NCBI GenBank assembly: GCA_028023455.1
Contig: JAQFVV010000111.1
Span: 1,555,909 to 1,619,908 of the forward strand
Reading direction: 5' to 3'
DNA: 64,000 nt
Source: Epiperipatus broadwayi
Taxonomy: Eukaryota > Onychophora > Udeonychophora > Euonychophora > Peripatidae
Shown: positions 11,781-23,397 of the stretch, one piece after another
How the letters are laid out: the number at the start of each line of letters is the position of its first letter
Numbering within the stretch: the stretch's first letter is position 1
Translations under genes and position numbers: made by a program
The notes under the pieces: model-generated
The model's database searches: none
Told to the model about the DNA's origin: nothing
The model's input: only the letters and a program-made list of their open reading frames with translations

Positions 11781-12636
11781 TATTAAAATTAGATCATATG
11801 ACATCTGACTTGATTTTTTATCAATTTAAATTTTATTCTAATCTATTTCAATGGCATGTTTATTAAAAAATAAATTACTCATCTCCATCAAAACTTAACC
11901 TTAATCTATCTCAATGGCATGTTTCTCTATGAACAAATTGTGATAAATTGTAAAATGTAAAAACAAGGAAGGAAAACAGATAAACATAAGAAAAATATTT
12001 TTTTTTGAAGGAATTTGAATTTTTTTATAAACAAACTACATTATAAATATGAAGATTTTTAATATCTTGAAAACTTTCTCTTTAGTTAACACTTAAACAA
12101 TTTTGGCTTATTTTGAATCTGTTTCACTTCTTTTTTTTTCTTTATAATTATGATTTATAATTAGTTAACAACAACAACAAAAAATTCTCTTTTTTTATTT
12201 TTATATATATTGTAATGGTAACTGACCTTTTTACAATTGGTAATGAATCTAGTTACCTATCAAATAAAAAAAAACATACAATATTTGGCAAATTAATTTT
12301 TGTCTAGAGGAATTTAAGATAATTAAAGGGTGACCATGTTCATGGAGGAGAGACTACATTCCAAATTATTTTTATTTTTAAATTTCCATGTAGATTCAAT
12401 TATATTTCCTGGTCGTTACACCCCCTCCACCTAATAATTTATTACATTAATAAAATAAATAATCCGCTTGGCTCAGATGAAAAATGACAAACAACAAAAT
12501 AATTACTAACAAAAATAACTTTAATTAAAGAATAGAATTATATGATAATAATGATAAAAAGAATGTATTTATATATTTACAATTAAAAAAAATTATCACA
12601 TGATCACTATCTCATACTAGCACAGTAATTGTTATT
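11781..12636. other. AT-rich stretch, no feature recognised
   Basis: Only poly(A/T) tracts and short repeats such as the (AAC)n at 12170. A short GC-rich run (CACCCCCTCC, near 12419) is unexplained. Confidence 0.4.
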
Positions 12637-12692
12637 AAACAATTCAAAACAAAACAACTATATGGAGAGTGTTGTTTTGTTTTGAATTGTTT
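12637..12692. repeat. Perfect 22-bp inverted repeat
   Basis: AAACAATTCAAAACAAAACA plus AC (12637-12658) is repeated exactly in inverse at 12671-12692 around a 12-nt loop. The preceding CACATGATCACTATCTC (12598) recurs, slightly changed, at 52151 next to a family C ribozyme element, hinting that this hairpin is a relic of the same insertion class. Confidence 0.75.
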
Positions 12693-14924
12693 AAAAAAAA
12701 TTATATGACACAAGAGAGGGAAAAAATCTTTGTAACTTTACAATAAGTCTTTGAGGATGGATATAGAAAATTCAGTTAATTTATTTTAATGTCTTTGTGA
12801 GCTCACACATATATTTTGTATCTATAAATATGGGGATTAAATTTCAATGTCTGCTGGCAAAATATTTTAGTTTCTTTTGGTTCATTTTGTGGCAGTTTTC
12901 CTAAGAGAGTTTCCATTGTAATTTTCTTCTGATCATTAAAATAGGTAGATGCAGAGATTAATTTATAGAAGTACATTTCTGTGGGATAATCACTTTAGAT
13001 GACTAATTTTTCTTTTTATAGCAAATAAATGTCAAATATTTCTTCAGCATTCAATAGTGATAAATAGATCAGCAGAATCAAGGTTACATTTTAAAGCAAT
13101 TCTTTGTCTATAGCTCCATACTCAGCTACCATACTGGAAAGATCAGGGAAAGCATTCTGGAGGGTTTTCTATTCCATAAAATGAATGATATTAATTTTAA
13201 AATCCTTACAAAATTTTTGACTTCTATACAATAATAGCCACAATGACCAAATGTTACAATTCTTCCTACCGTTTCTTAAAAAACATGATTTAGAAAGATT
13301 CCATTGATTCCCATAGCTATATATTTTTTTTTTTAAAAAGTATTCTTTATTTTTAAAAGAATAAAATAACAATGCACTTATTCTTATTTTTTAACATTTT
13401 AAAACCACTTTAAAATGTATTCTATATCCATATCTTTTAGTATTTTGTTTGACATAATAACGAAAAATATTCACATTAAAGCAATGCCTGTAAACTCAGA
13501 TGTGAGGATTACAATATATATATATACACATAAAATATTTGAGAATAAGTGTCATCACACAAAACTCAACCCTTTTTTTTTACTGAGTTTATACTGTTTA
13601 TAAAATATTATTTCTGGATTATTATGCCTTTTGCTAAGCACTGCTACAATATATACATTATAGGTATGCATAAAAAACTATTGTATGAATCCACTTAAAA
13701 GCACAATAAATAATACATGGTATTATAATCAAGGATTGTCAACAAAGCATTATCTATTTTATGTGATATACATTATATGAGAAGGGAGCTTGGAAGAAAA
13801 TACAGAATCAGTCATTTTGAAAAAGAGATGAAAAAAGAAAAAATGGGGGGGGGGGAAATCCACACTGGCTAAAATTAAGTTTAGATTTCATAAATTCTGC
13901 AATGAAAGATGAAAAATTCAATATTAATTCAAGCTTACAAAATTTGATAAAAACGTTTTATTTTAATAAAATTAAATGTTTAACCAATATTCACAAATGG
14001 TCAAAGCTGGATATTATATTGTGAGAAAGTTTCAAATTGAAAAATGTTCAAGAATCTGATAAAAAAAGAATATTAATTTGAATAATTTTATATTCTATAA
14101 ACAAATTATGCATCTATAATATGTTAATATTTCTTGTGATTTAATTTTGAAGAGTACGAAATATTAGTAAAGTCATACATAAGCAATTTATTTTTTATTT
14201 GCAATAAGCAAAAAAAAGAAATATTAAACTTTTATAGTTTTATTTTCTAAATTATTTCTTATTTATATCTGTACCTAAATTGAAATAAAGCAACTCAAAT
14301 TTCAGTTATATTCAAATGCATTGTCTCTGATGAACTAATAAGACAAAATAAAAGAATTAAGAGTGTGTGACGAGGAAAGAGGAAGAGGCAAAGTTTCTTA
14401 TCAATATTGTATATGTATTTTAAATACTAATATTCAGTTGCATTTAATTGCTTGTCAAGTTAATTTATTGCAATATTATGATATTCATCATTTTTTAAAT
14501 TTCTACTTATATAGAATAAATAATTGTTATTCATTACAAACAGGTTTCTAAAAACATAGTGACTTGCATTTGAAAAAAAAAATTTTTCTATTTCCTTTCT
14601 ATGATTATGTTTTGTATTAAATCCTATTTTAAATCTCAGCTGATTTAAATTATAAGAAATTTTATATATATGCATTTGTTTCGGAACTAAGTTTAGTTTA
14701 GAAATACAAGTACTATAACAAAAGGTTAATATTAAATCGATATTTATGACAGTTTACAATTGTTTACTATCTTCTTATAATTTCCTTCACTACTTTAATT
14801 TTTAAGCTACATAAATAAACTTCAATGAATCTTTTCTGCAATAATTTTTAATACAAAATATATTCTATATAGTATGATTGGATAAAAAATTTTAAAAAAA
14901 CTTGGTAAAATTATTTGTAATCTT
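12693..14924. other. AT-rich stretch, no gene recognised
   Basis: Low-complexity AT sequence, an 11-bp poly(G) tract at 13845-13855, and short open frames without motifs. Confidence 0.4.
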
Positions 14925-15300
14925 CATATTAGCGGAAACACAGGCTTATTATATACCTGTGTCTATATATGTAATATATAGGGTATATGAGCACAGACTT
15001 TCACATGACCCACCACTATCCACTCTATCTAATAACACTGATACACTCAAGCAAATATATGCTGAAAAGATAATCACCAATACCTATTTCATGCTAAACC
15101 AACAATCATCAATTGGTCCAGATTATCATCTCCCACACATATATACTATAAGTGCTCAGATATATATATATATTAAGATAGACAATCTTCATACTTTAAT
15201 GGACAGGCTCCAATCTACTACACATTCCAACTCTTCAATCGTTCATCCAATTGAAAATCTGATGATGGAATGCTCATATACCCTATATAATCTTCATATT
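14925..15300. repeat. Family B repeat copy (about 375 bp)
   Basis: Matches the copies at 42460-42935, 37296-37585 and 55061-55820. Shared landmarks in order: GGGTATATGAGCACAGACTT, the reverse-strand ribozyme block, CCAGATTATCATCTCCCACA, AAGATAGACAATCTTC, and CCAACTCTTCAATCGTTCAT. A 177-codon open frame (14902-15435) crosses the whole copy, and the first part of that frame is also open at 42459-42617. The family's functional strand, judged by the ribozyme, is the minus strand, so this frame is probably fortuitous. Confidence 0.75.
15077..15116 (-). ncRNA. Decayed hammerhead motif, family B
   Basis: Minus strand: stem I CCAA (15113-15116) and UUGG (15077-15080) are intact, GAAA is present (15087-15090), but the core reads UUGAUGA instead of CUGAUGA, so C3 is lost. 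Such a change abolishes cleavage in known hammerheads. Confidence 0.55.
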
Positions 15301-15420
15301 TTAAATGAGAGAACAGATTGTATTAATTTTTTCCCTATCCTTTTCATGTGGTTCAATTGTTTATCAATTTTAATTGAATTAATGAGAAAAATAATAATAA
15401 TAACTTTCTTAATCATTAAT

Positions 15421-16224
15421 ACCATGTTTCCCTGAGAATAAGACCTAACCAGAAAATAAACCCTAGTATGATTTTTCAGGATATTGACAATATAAGCCCT
15501 ATCTCAATTAAAAGTCCTAATTAAGATTGTCAACTCATTGAAACATAGGATGGACATATTGAATTATAAAGTAATGAATATATAAATAATTTAAATGTAG
15601 ATTTTTGTACTTGAATAAATATTATTCAGAATTATTTTGCAGGCAGATTCATAATTAATCATTTTAATAAACTTGCAAATCAAATTTAACTTTTCATCTA
15701 TCAATGCCCATTCATTCAATCTGTTATAAGAATTCCTCTTTCATCTGACCTCCAACCATATATATTATAAACAAATCAATATTGATATCCATAAAGACTA
15801 AAATTTATTAGTATATATTATAAACAAATCAATATTGATATCCGTAAAGACTAAAATTTATTATTAAGGGCGATCTTAGTTCACAAATTAATCAAGCCAG
15901 TTTAATGTTTCATATATTATTTTAAATTAAATACTACTAATTTAACAGAACATAAATGATTTTTAATATTCTCATACTGAATGAGATTATAATCCTAATC
16001 ATTATATACTCAAGCAATAGTAAAAGTTATTCACGTGCTGTTGAAATTACTAATATTGAATAAAGGCAGATTTTTATATTTGAATAAATATAAATTTTTG
16101 TACTTGAACAAATGTATATTTTTGTACAGGAAAAAATAAGACATCCCCTAAAAATCAACCCTAAGTCATCTTTTGAAACAGAAATTAATATTAAGACCCA
16201 ATCTTATTTTCAGGGAAATATGGA
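15421..16224. mobile_element. Inverted-repeat DNA element (about 0.8 kb MITE)
   Basis: Left end CCATGTTTCCCTGAGAATAA; right end, reverse-complemented, CCATATTTCCCTGAAAATAA. The AAATAAGAC-type terminal motif is common in DNA-transposon MITEs of animals. Interior holds a recent tandem duplication (15761-15863). The target duplication is unclear: TA precedes the left end but is displaced by three bases on the right. Confidence 0.6.
15761..15863. repeat. Tandem duplication, 53-bp unit, two copies
   Basis: TATATTATAAACAAATCAAT begins at 15761 and again at 15814. The copies differ at one position (CCATAAAG against CCGTAAAG), so the duplication is recent. Confidence 0.9.
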
Positions 16225-16869
16225 AGTAATCAGCAAACTTGTTAATCACAAGTCACAAATTTTATATTCTAATTTTTTTTAATGAAATATATGTTTTAAA
16301 TAAGATTTGCTTTAAAAAAGATTTCAAATATTACTGCAAATATTGTTATTTACCTAAATCATATCAATTAAAAATAGATTTTTACAAAATAATAATTACT
16401 TCATTTCTGTAAAAAAAAGTTTTTTAAAAGTATCTTTGATATTTTGCTAATTTACTTTTTTTAGCAACTATAAATAATAATAAATTTATTACCAATACAG
16501 GACAACTTTAAAAAGGATTTGGATCTATTCACACTAACTATGTATTCACACACACATACACAAAAATTATAATAATGAAATATTTATTAACTTCATTGCT
16601 TTTGAATTACTATAATTATATTTTTAAACAAAAAAAAAAAAAATCATACAATAATACAATGCAGTTTGAATATCCAACATATAGAGCACTGACTAAGTGA
16701 TCAGAAAAATAAAAATACTGAGTAAGATAGAGTACGGAAAAGAAGCAAGGAAATTTCACTATAAGTCAGAAATCTTTAAAAGTACTGCGTAATAAGTTTT
16801 ATAAAATACAATACTTGCATTTTTTTAAAAAAAGATAAAAATTCTGTAATTTTTTAAGCAACTAATTTA

Positions 16870-18030
16870 TTAAATTGAAATGAAGTAATTCTAACTCTCA
16901 ATGAGTTATGTATAAACTATTAGTTAAATATCAAAAAGTTATGAAAAGAATAGAATGATACCCTTATTCCTTTAACTTAATTGGTGTTTAAGTATATTAA
17001 TTTACTGACATTGTTATAAATCAAGGAGTGACATCTGTATATTAGTTTAATTTATGTTCAATTTATAACAACCTCAATAGATTACTTAAATACCAATAAA
17101 GCTAAATGAATAGATGTGTCATTCTATCCTTTTCTCAATTTATTGATGTTTGAATATTAATTTATACATAACTCATTGGGAGTTGCAGTTACATGTATTT
17201 CAATTTCATATCGTTAAGTTATGATTGGTTATCGTTACATTTATTAAACTGTCATTTGATTTGATATTTAGGGGTTGTTAAAAATAAGGCATAGCCATAA
17301 TTCTCCAAATGGTTAAATAATGATTTCAGATGATTATTAGTTGATACACAGCTTATTGGGAATTGTACTTATTTCCATTTTAATTTCAAACCATTAAGCT
17401 ATAATTATAGTTGCATTTATTAAACTGAAATCTAATTTGGTATTTAAAAGTTGTTATAAGTAAGACACAACTATGATCCTCTGAATGGCCAAATAGAGAT
17501 TACATATTGTTTGAGTTATACATGAATTAAATTAATATGCAGATTTCACTCTCATTTATAACAATATCAATAAATTAATGCATAAATACCAACAAAACCA
17601 TAAGGCCTAATGTACCACCAGGTGCCAACATACCTTCAGACAAGGACATAGTGATCCTTGGAGAACTTTTAAAACAATACTAATAAGAATGAAGAACAGA
17701 CTGACTCCTTGTGCCAGAGCGTCTCTTTGTAGACATATGGGCACAGATTATCATTTGTGACGATGAGACAACATCTCAGACTACTGCGTTAAATGTTGTG
17801 ATGACAACGCCACACAGATTGGTTGCAAAACTTTGAACTTCTATATGAAACTCTTGTAATTACCAAATGTAGCTACCTGACACTATAGATTTTTTTCTTA
17901 ATAAAAAAAAAAATACCAACAAAGCCCTGTACCATTCTAACTCTTCATAATTAATTGATGTTTGACTATTAGTTTATACATAGTTCACTGGGAGGAGTTG
18001 TTTCAATTTCATATCATTAAGCTATGATTA
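16870..18030. repeat. Degenerate repeat array, unit about 180 bp, both orientations
   Basis: Blocks like TTTATACATAACTCATTGGG, TTTCAATTTCATATCGTTAA and TTACATTTATTAAACTG recur at about 17160, 17340 and 17960, with an inverted block near 16895. A second block (TTTATAACAACCTCAATAGA) recurs at about 17060 and 17555. It reads as an old nested or tandem foldback element interrupted by the 17.6-17.9 kb island. Confidence 0.6.
17600..17885. other. Less AT-rich island, origin unknown
   Basis: Stands out in composition (e.g. GTACCACCAGGTGCCAACAT, GACAACGCCACACAGATTGG). A plus-strand frame reads VPPGANIPSDKDIVILGELL before stops, and another stretch reads open for about 40 codons after 17715. It could be a processed pseudogene or transposon fragment inserted into the surrounding repeat array. 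I do not recognise the protein. Confidence 0.4.
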
Positions 18031-18589
18031 TTTAGAGTAATAATTTTATTATTTCAAGTTTAATGTAAGAATCCCAATTGGGGAATGCAATTACTTTGAC
18101 TTTCTAGTGAATATTAAATGCAAGCATTTATTATAAAATATTTTTTTTACATATAATCAAAAATGGAAATAAATGAAGTTCATTATGCTGTTTTTTCCGT
18201 GTAAATTACAAAAAATAAAAATTTTATATATAACAGTTATATAAAATATACATTGCAATAGTAATCAGGATACAAACAATTATTTGACAGTACTAATGAG
18301 TACTCAGCCAATTATGATATCATATCTTTATTGGTATAATGGTATTATTTTATTATTTCAGATTTAAATCATTACCAATAATATGTGACAAATATAGAAA
18401 CATTTAATTGTAAATCCTATGAATAAGAGAATTAATTCAGAAGAATAATGATGACTTTTAACATCAGAATTGCTTTATTGTATTCTGTTTTGCATTTTTA
18501 TTTGTTGAAACACTAAGCAGCAAACATTCTTAAACTAAAATGTTTACTTAGTTATTTACAATAACAATAACATTATTTATCAATTATTT
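18031..18589. other. AT-rich stretch; possible 3' UTR at right end
   Basis: No gene recognised. If the tentative exon at 18590-18642 is real, AATAAA on the minus strand (TTTATT at 18474-18479) would be its polyadenylation signal about 110 bp downstream of the stop codon. Confidence 0.3.
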
Positions 18590-18642
18590 CTATGTCTGTA
18601 ACATCCAGACACTCCATTCATTTGTTTGCATGTTCTCAAGAG
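18590..18642 (-). CDS. Tentative terminal exon (minus strand)
   Basis: A strong acceptor (CCCCCTTCTCCTGCAG on the minus strand) precedes CTCTTGAGAACATGC. Read with two bases completing a split codon, the exon gives LENMQTNEWSVWMLQT and a TAG stop (18590-18592), followed by an AATAAA about 110 bp on. The polypyrimidine tract and non-AT-rich codons argue for an exon. Against it: it is short, unmatched to any family I know, and its phase does not directly follow the exon proposed at 36684-36734, so at least one intervening exon would be needed. Confidence 0.25.
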
Positions 18643-18649
18643 CTGCAGG

Positions 18650-19585
18650 AGAAGGGGGTTCGTACTTTCTCAGAATCGAATGAGTAGCCTGCATTTTCTT
18701 ATTAGCATATTTTATACAAAAATAGTATTATAACAACACTTGTTTCACTGTGTATATATAAAACAACAAATAAAGAGATTAATAAATAAGTTTTTTTTTT
18801 AAAAGTAATAAAAGGTGAATAAAATAATCTATTTTGTAGACTTCCTCTTGTATAAACTTATCAAGACTAACTCTTTATTAAAGCTTCTCAAATATGTACA
18901 TATAAAAAAATTAATTATTTTATACAGTTCTTATAGCAACATTTTCATTCATATATATATATGAATAAATATATAATTCATTCCTTGAATATTTTCAATT
19001 TAAATGTTTTTACTTTCAAAAATTAAAACTTTATTTACACATTAGAGTGGATCCAAAAGAAATCAATGATAAGATAAAATTATGTCAATAAGAAAGTTTC
19101 AATGTATACATATTAATGTGGTATGCAAGCCATGTATATAGAAAAATCAAAAGTTGTATTAGATCAATAACATAGTCTCAAGAGCTGCATAAGAAAATCA
19201 TGATAGTTAATTAATGCAAGTATAAAAGAAACATAAAATAAATATAAAAAATTCAAAGATTACACTAATGCCTTAAGGCAGTGCATCATATGTTTAATTA
19301 GGAATATAAAGTAAGTCAAACCTATGTATAAGGTTTGGAAATTCCACTGATTAATGATTAATCCTGGCCCAAAGAGTAAGGAGGACTATAACAATATTTA
19401 CAAGTTGATATAGGTAAATTAATTGTACAGTATGTAACTAATGCAAAGTTTGGGTATTAAATATATAGGATGTATGAAAGATCTACATAGTTAAAGTTTA
19501 GATTATTCTTAAGTGAAAAATGGGATATATTATTTATTCAGTGGATAGGAGAAAGTTCAAGTTTCAGGTTTAAGAAATACATGAA
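18650..19585. other. AT-rich stretch; second acceptor-like copy at 19.18 kb
   Basis: Contains TTTTCTTATGCAG then CTCTTGAGACTATG on the minus strand (19165-19200), echoing the acceptor and exon start at 18642. Otherwise unremarkable. Confidence 0.35.
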
Positions 19586-20330
19586 TTAGGACTCTAACCT
19601 TATCTGGCTCCAGGTTTGGTCAATTAGCCAAGGCTGACAAGTTCGCTTATCCTCATCTTTTATCTTGTAGAGGGATTTGAAAAATCGATTAACCATTGAG
19701 TCATCACACCCATGATCAAATATCATGCTACATCTGGCAGTCCAAATTGAGAAGTTAATGAAAGTGGCCAGTCTTATTGTTCCAAATTGGCCCTTTTTAA
19801 TTGCTACATTAAGAGAAATGTTAGCTGGGTCACTGCTATTTATCCGGTCTAACGCTATATTACGGAGATAAGTCCACGAATCACATTGATCCAGAATGTG
19901 GCCTATTGACTCCTCCTGTTTGTTACATAGGGGACAAAGGGGGTTGATATTGTAACCCCTTTGGTAGTGGAGAAAGGCCCCAGTAGGGAAGGCTCCAAGG
20001 ATGATTTTTATTAAAAAATCAACAAATTTTGGATTCAGTTTGATGAACTTTGTTAATTTGGAAAATCAAGTGATTCTTATTGGAAGTATATTAATGGATT
20101 TAGTTTTTCCAGGAAACATTAATCGATAAACTTTGCAATATAATTTCCCTTGAAAAAAGGAACCCGACAACTGGAAGTTTTGAATAATCACTGTAACTTG
20201 CTTTTCTAATCCAAATGCTTCTCAATCTAGGCGGAGGTTGATCGGTAGACTCCATCTTTTTCTTGGGGAATAGATCACTATTATTTCTTTTTAAATATAA
20301 AAAAAAAAACATTGAATTTCCTTTCCTTCA
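19586..20330 (-). mobile_element. LINE polyprotein C-terminus with zinc knuckle
   Basis: A frame of 159 codons without a stop runs from 20065 to the TAA at 19586-19588. It contains PLCPLCNKQEESIGHILDQC (19890-19950), a C-x2-C-x8-H-x4-C zinc knuckle of the type found after the reverse transcriptase in non-LTR elements, then TFINFSIWTARCSMIFDHG. Upstream, after a frameshift near 20070-20100, the frame 20100-20312 continues the same protein (SIWIRKASYSDYSKLPVVGF). The C-terminal part has kept its frame, so this is a younger or slower-decaying copy than the other LINE fragments here. It may also be a different family. Confidence 0.75.
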
Positions 20331-21154
20331 GAATATCTTACCATTTTAGTCTTTTAAATTCTCTCTTTTTTTATATATATCTTTTTTTCTCTTAATGATT
20401 TTAATATTATTGCTAATCAAATAAGTGCTGAACACAGTTATGCTGGATGTTAGTATATTATCATTCCATTAAATATTTTTTTGGCAACTTCAGTTTTTTA
20501 GCATAGTTCAGTTTCTTTCCTAGCACCTTATGATAGTTGTTATGAAGAATTGGACAACATGTTTAGGGTAGGAAACAATGAGCTATTCCCTTCTTTCTAG
20601 CCCTCCATATTTGAAAAGTATCCTAATGTAATATTTTCATAACTTCTTCATGAGCTAGTAAATTTAAATAATTGCAAATCAACAATCTTTTCTAGTTTAA
20701 CTTTTTTAACTAATTCTTCCCTCTTCTTCTTCAACAACAACAAAAAGGGAGAAGAGAACAAAAAAATCTATCTCTTTTGTATACCGCCTACTTCATTTGC
20801 ATATAATCCCCTTATTATTTTATCTAGAATTTTTGGGACTGTCATCTAAATGAATTTCTAAAGTAATCTATTCTTCTAATAAAGAGAATATTAATTAAGT
20901 GAATATATACCAAAATCACCCTAAAAAGTGTTTGAAGTGGTTTGGATAAATTGTAAGTGAATATATTTGTGCGTATTTATGAAATAAATAATCTTTATTT
21001 ATATAACAATTTTATATATGTGAATATTTCACTCCTCCCTTCTTTCTTCCACCACACATATAGATATGTGTGTAAGTGAACACACATTATTATCAAAATA
21101 TTATCATATAGCCTTTGCATTGCTAAGACAAGGGTTACAATATATTAATAATGA
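20331..21154. other. AT-rich stretch, no feature recognised
   Basis: Could include more upstream sequence of the LINE at 19.6-20.3 kb, but no RT motif is visible. Confidence 0.35.
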
Positions 21155-21360
21155 TGTATAGAAAGCCTTTTAGCATATGATTGTATGCCTTATCAAATGT
21201 TGAACATTTATTTTAAATATTCGCTATTTTATAAGGGCATAAAATTATGCCCAGAAAAAGGCTTTTTATTTATTAATATGTATATAGTGTACAATAATAG
21301 AACATTCAAAATAAATGTTCAACCTTTGACAAGGGCATAAAATTATGAGGTGAAAAAAGC
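21155..21360. repeat. Foldback repeat
   Basis: Left arm AAAGCCTTTTAGCATATGAT...TGTTGAACATTTATTTT and right arm, inverse, AAATAAATGTTCAACCTTTG...GGGCATAAAATTATG match in inverse over about 55 bp. A third internal block (AAGGGCATAAAATTATGCCC, 21233-21253) repeats the arm sequence and is itself partly palindromic. Confidence 0.65.
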
Positions 21361-21540
21361 TTTTTATGAATAATTATGATTATATATATTTTATATAGTT
21401 GCTATATTTAATATTTTTGTTATTTTTTATAATTTTTACATATATTAAACATTCAAATTTGAGAAAGTAAATGGTATGCTTATAAACAATCAAAGCTAAA
21501 GTGTAGGTGAGCTCATTCTACATTTACTGACAGTTAATGT

Positions 21541-21640
21541 ACATTACAAAAAAAAATCAAGTCAGATGTCACATGACTTAATTTAATAAGGTTGTGTTAA
21601 GAGTTCTTTTTTGTGAGCTCTATATATAAGTTAATGTACA
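21541..21640. repeat. Partial relative of family D
   Basis: AATCAAGTCAGATGTCACAT, GTTAAGAGTT and the element end TCTATATATAA match the 11.75-11.82 kb flank and right arm of the palindrome, in inverse. The ribozyme centre is absent. Confidence 0.55.
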
Positions 21641-21747
21641 TATAGCTCACTGGGACTTTTCAGTGTTTCCCATTATTTCAACTTTTATTTTATATATATT
21701 ACTAAATCCATCACTTCCTTTATTTTGCTGTAATATCTTATATAAGT

Positions 21748-21885
21748 GCAAATTATCCTCCTTACTTTGAACACTTTTTAACAAAAAAATTTTTTACTGA
21801 ATAGGAGTGGCTCTAAAAAAGCCAGCAAGATAGTGTATACATATAAAAGTGTTCAAAGTAAGATTGACAAATTGCATTTATGTTT
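21748..21885. repeat. Small inverted-repeat element
   Basis: CCTTACTTTGAACACTTTT near 21758 and AAAAGTGTTCAAAGTAAG near 21846 are inverse copies about 70 bp apart; outer flanks (GTGCAAATTATC against GACAAATTGCAT) also pair. A short hairpin GGCT(CTAAAAA)AGCC lies between. Confidence 0.65.
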
Positions 21886-22745
21886 TATATATATGAAAAA
21901 TGTTTTATTTTTTAAACAATTTATATGAAATGTCTTTATATTACAACTAGAATTTGCTTATATCTGAAGCTGATTAAAAAGATAATATTGACAAATATAT
22001 GCAACATAGTGTATGAAGCAAGTATGATATCACTCACCTAAGAAAAAATACTGAATTTCCTTCCTAAATATATTTTCAATGATAACAAAAATTAAAAATT
22101 TGTGAATAAGATTACTGCATTAATTTTAACTTATCAGTTATTTCAAACTGATTAAGTGATACTAATAAAAATAGAAATGACCATAAAGAATGGTTGCAAG
22201 TTGTGTGCATGATCACATACTAAAATCCACAATAATCATATGTTCATTATGGTGAATGAAGCACTGTGTAGTTTTGGTGCAGTGATAGAGTTGCAAAAAT
22301 CTAAAACTTAAGATCCATGGATTGGGTTCAATCGTTAATTTCAGTACTCAAATTTCTCATGCATTCTTGAGCAAATATCATTTGATTATTTATTTATGGG
22401 CTAACCTTAATACAAAAATAAACCAGCATGTATATTTTTATAACAATAACAAAACTAAAAATGATTGTACAATGTGATCTGTATTTAAAAATGTGAAAAA
22501 AGCAGTCATATTTCTGATCCCAAGAATGTTATATTAACTTGTAATGACCAAGAGAATAGAAAACAAAAATGGTTTATTAATAGAATAGAACTGGTAGTGA
22601 ATAGAAAGTTCAAGAGCATACAATTAAGGATAGCTTAAAGCATATGTAACTCTCTATACAGTAGTGCCACTCAATGCAAGCCAGAATAATTAATGAATGC
22701 CAGGTTTATGCATAAAACCCCTATCTAGTGACTTCTCATCCAATA

Positions 22746-22787
22746 TTTCCAGACTAGATTTTAGCTTATGGGTTTCATCAGTGAGGA
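22746..22787 (-). ncRNA. Decayed hammerhead motif, family C
   Basis: Minus strand: CUGAUGA (22775-22781) and stem I UCCUCA survive, and CUAGUC is present at the cleavage position, but the GAAA block reads UAAAAU, so the core is broken. Confidence 0.5.
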
Positions 22788-23245
22788 GTCTTATATATAA
22801 GAGCACTGCACCTAGATCTTAGGATCTAATGCAATCCTCCAGTAGCTACCTTTTATTTCTACTTAACTACAAAACTATGAATCAAATTAAAAACAATATT
22901 TTCAATCCAAGCTCATTAGCTTATATAGTCATATAGGTCTGAACTCAGTTCAGTATCCATATATTTTGATATCTTTGGTTCTTTAATAAACATAGCCATC
23001 ACTATGCTATTAGGCAGGATTGGTATCAATTCACTAAACATAACAATCATGATTCCTTGTGCTTGCTCAAGCTGTTAAAGCGGGCAAAACTCTCCATACA
23101 TTAGTGCCACTCAGTGCAAGCCGGAGTAATCAATGGATGACAGGTTTTGCATAAAATCCCTATCTAGTGCTAAGAGATAAAAGATGGCTGCTAAAGAGTT
23201 GCATTAGATTCTAAGATCTAGGTGCAATGCTCTCAGATCCAAGGT

Positions 23246-23287
23246 TCCTCACTAATGAAAGCCACAAGCTATAAACTAGTCTAGGGG
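23246..23287 (+). ncRNA. Decayed hammerhead motif, family C
   Basis: Plus strand: the core reads CUAAUGA, and UAAAC replaces GAAAC. ACUAGUC at the cleavage site and the stem I strands remain recognisable. Confidence 0.45.
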
Positions 23288-23397
23288 ATATTGGATATGA
23301 GTAGGCACTAGATAGAGATTTTATGTACAATTCTTCTGGCATCGATTGATTACTTTGGCTTGCAGTGAGTGGCACTACTGTATGGAAAGTTTTGCCT

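Larger units (their letters stand above)
22648..23397. repeat. Family C inverted pair with internal rearrangement
   Basis: Left arm 22648-22865 (from CTCTCTATACAGTAGTGCCA) and right arm 23163-23397 (ending GGAAAGTTTTGCC) are inverse copies. Between them are the family's middle segment in reverse order relative to the 40.3 kb copy, and an extra truncated forward arm (23083-23160). A copy that inverted or recombined between its arms explains this. Both ribozymes (22746-22787 minus; 23246-23287 plus) are decayed. Confidence 0.75.
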
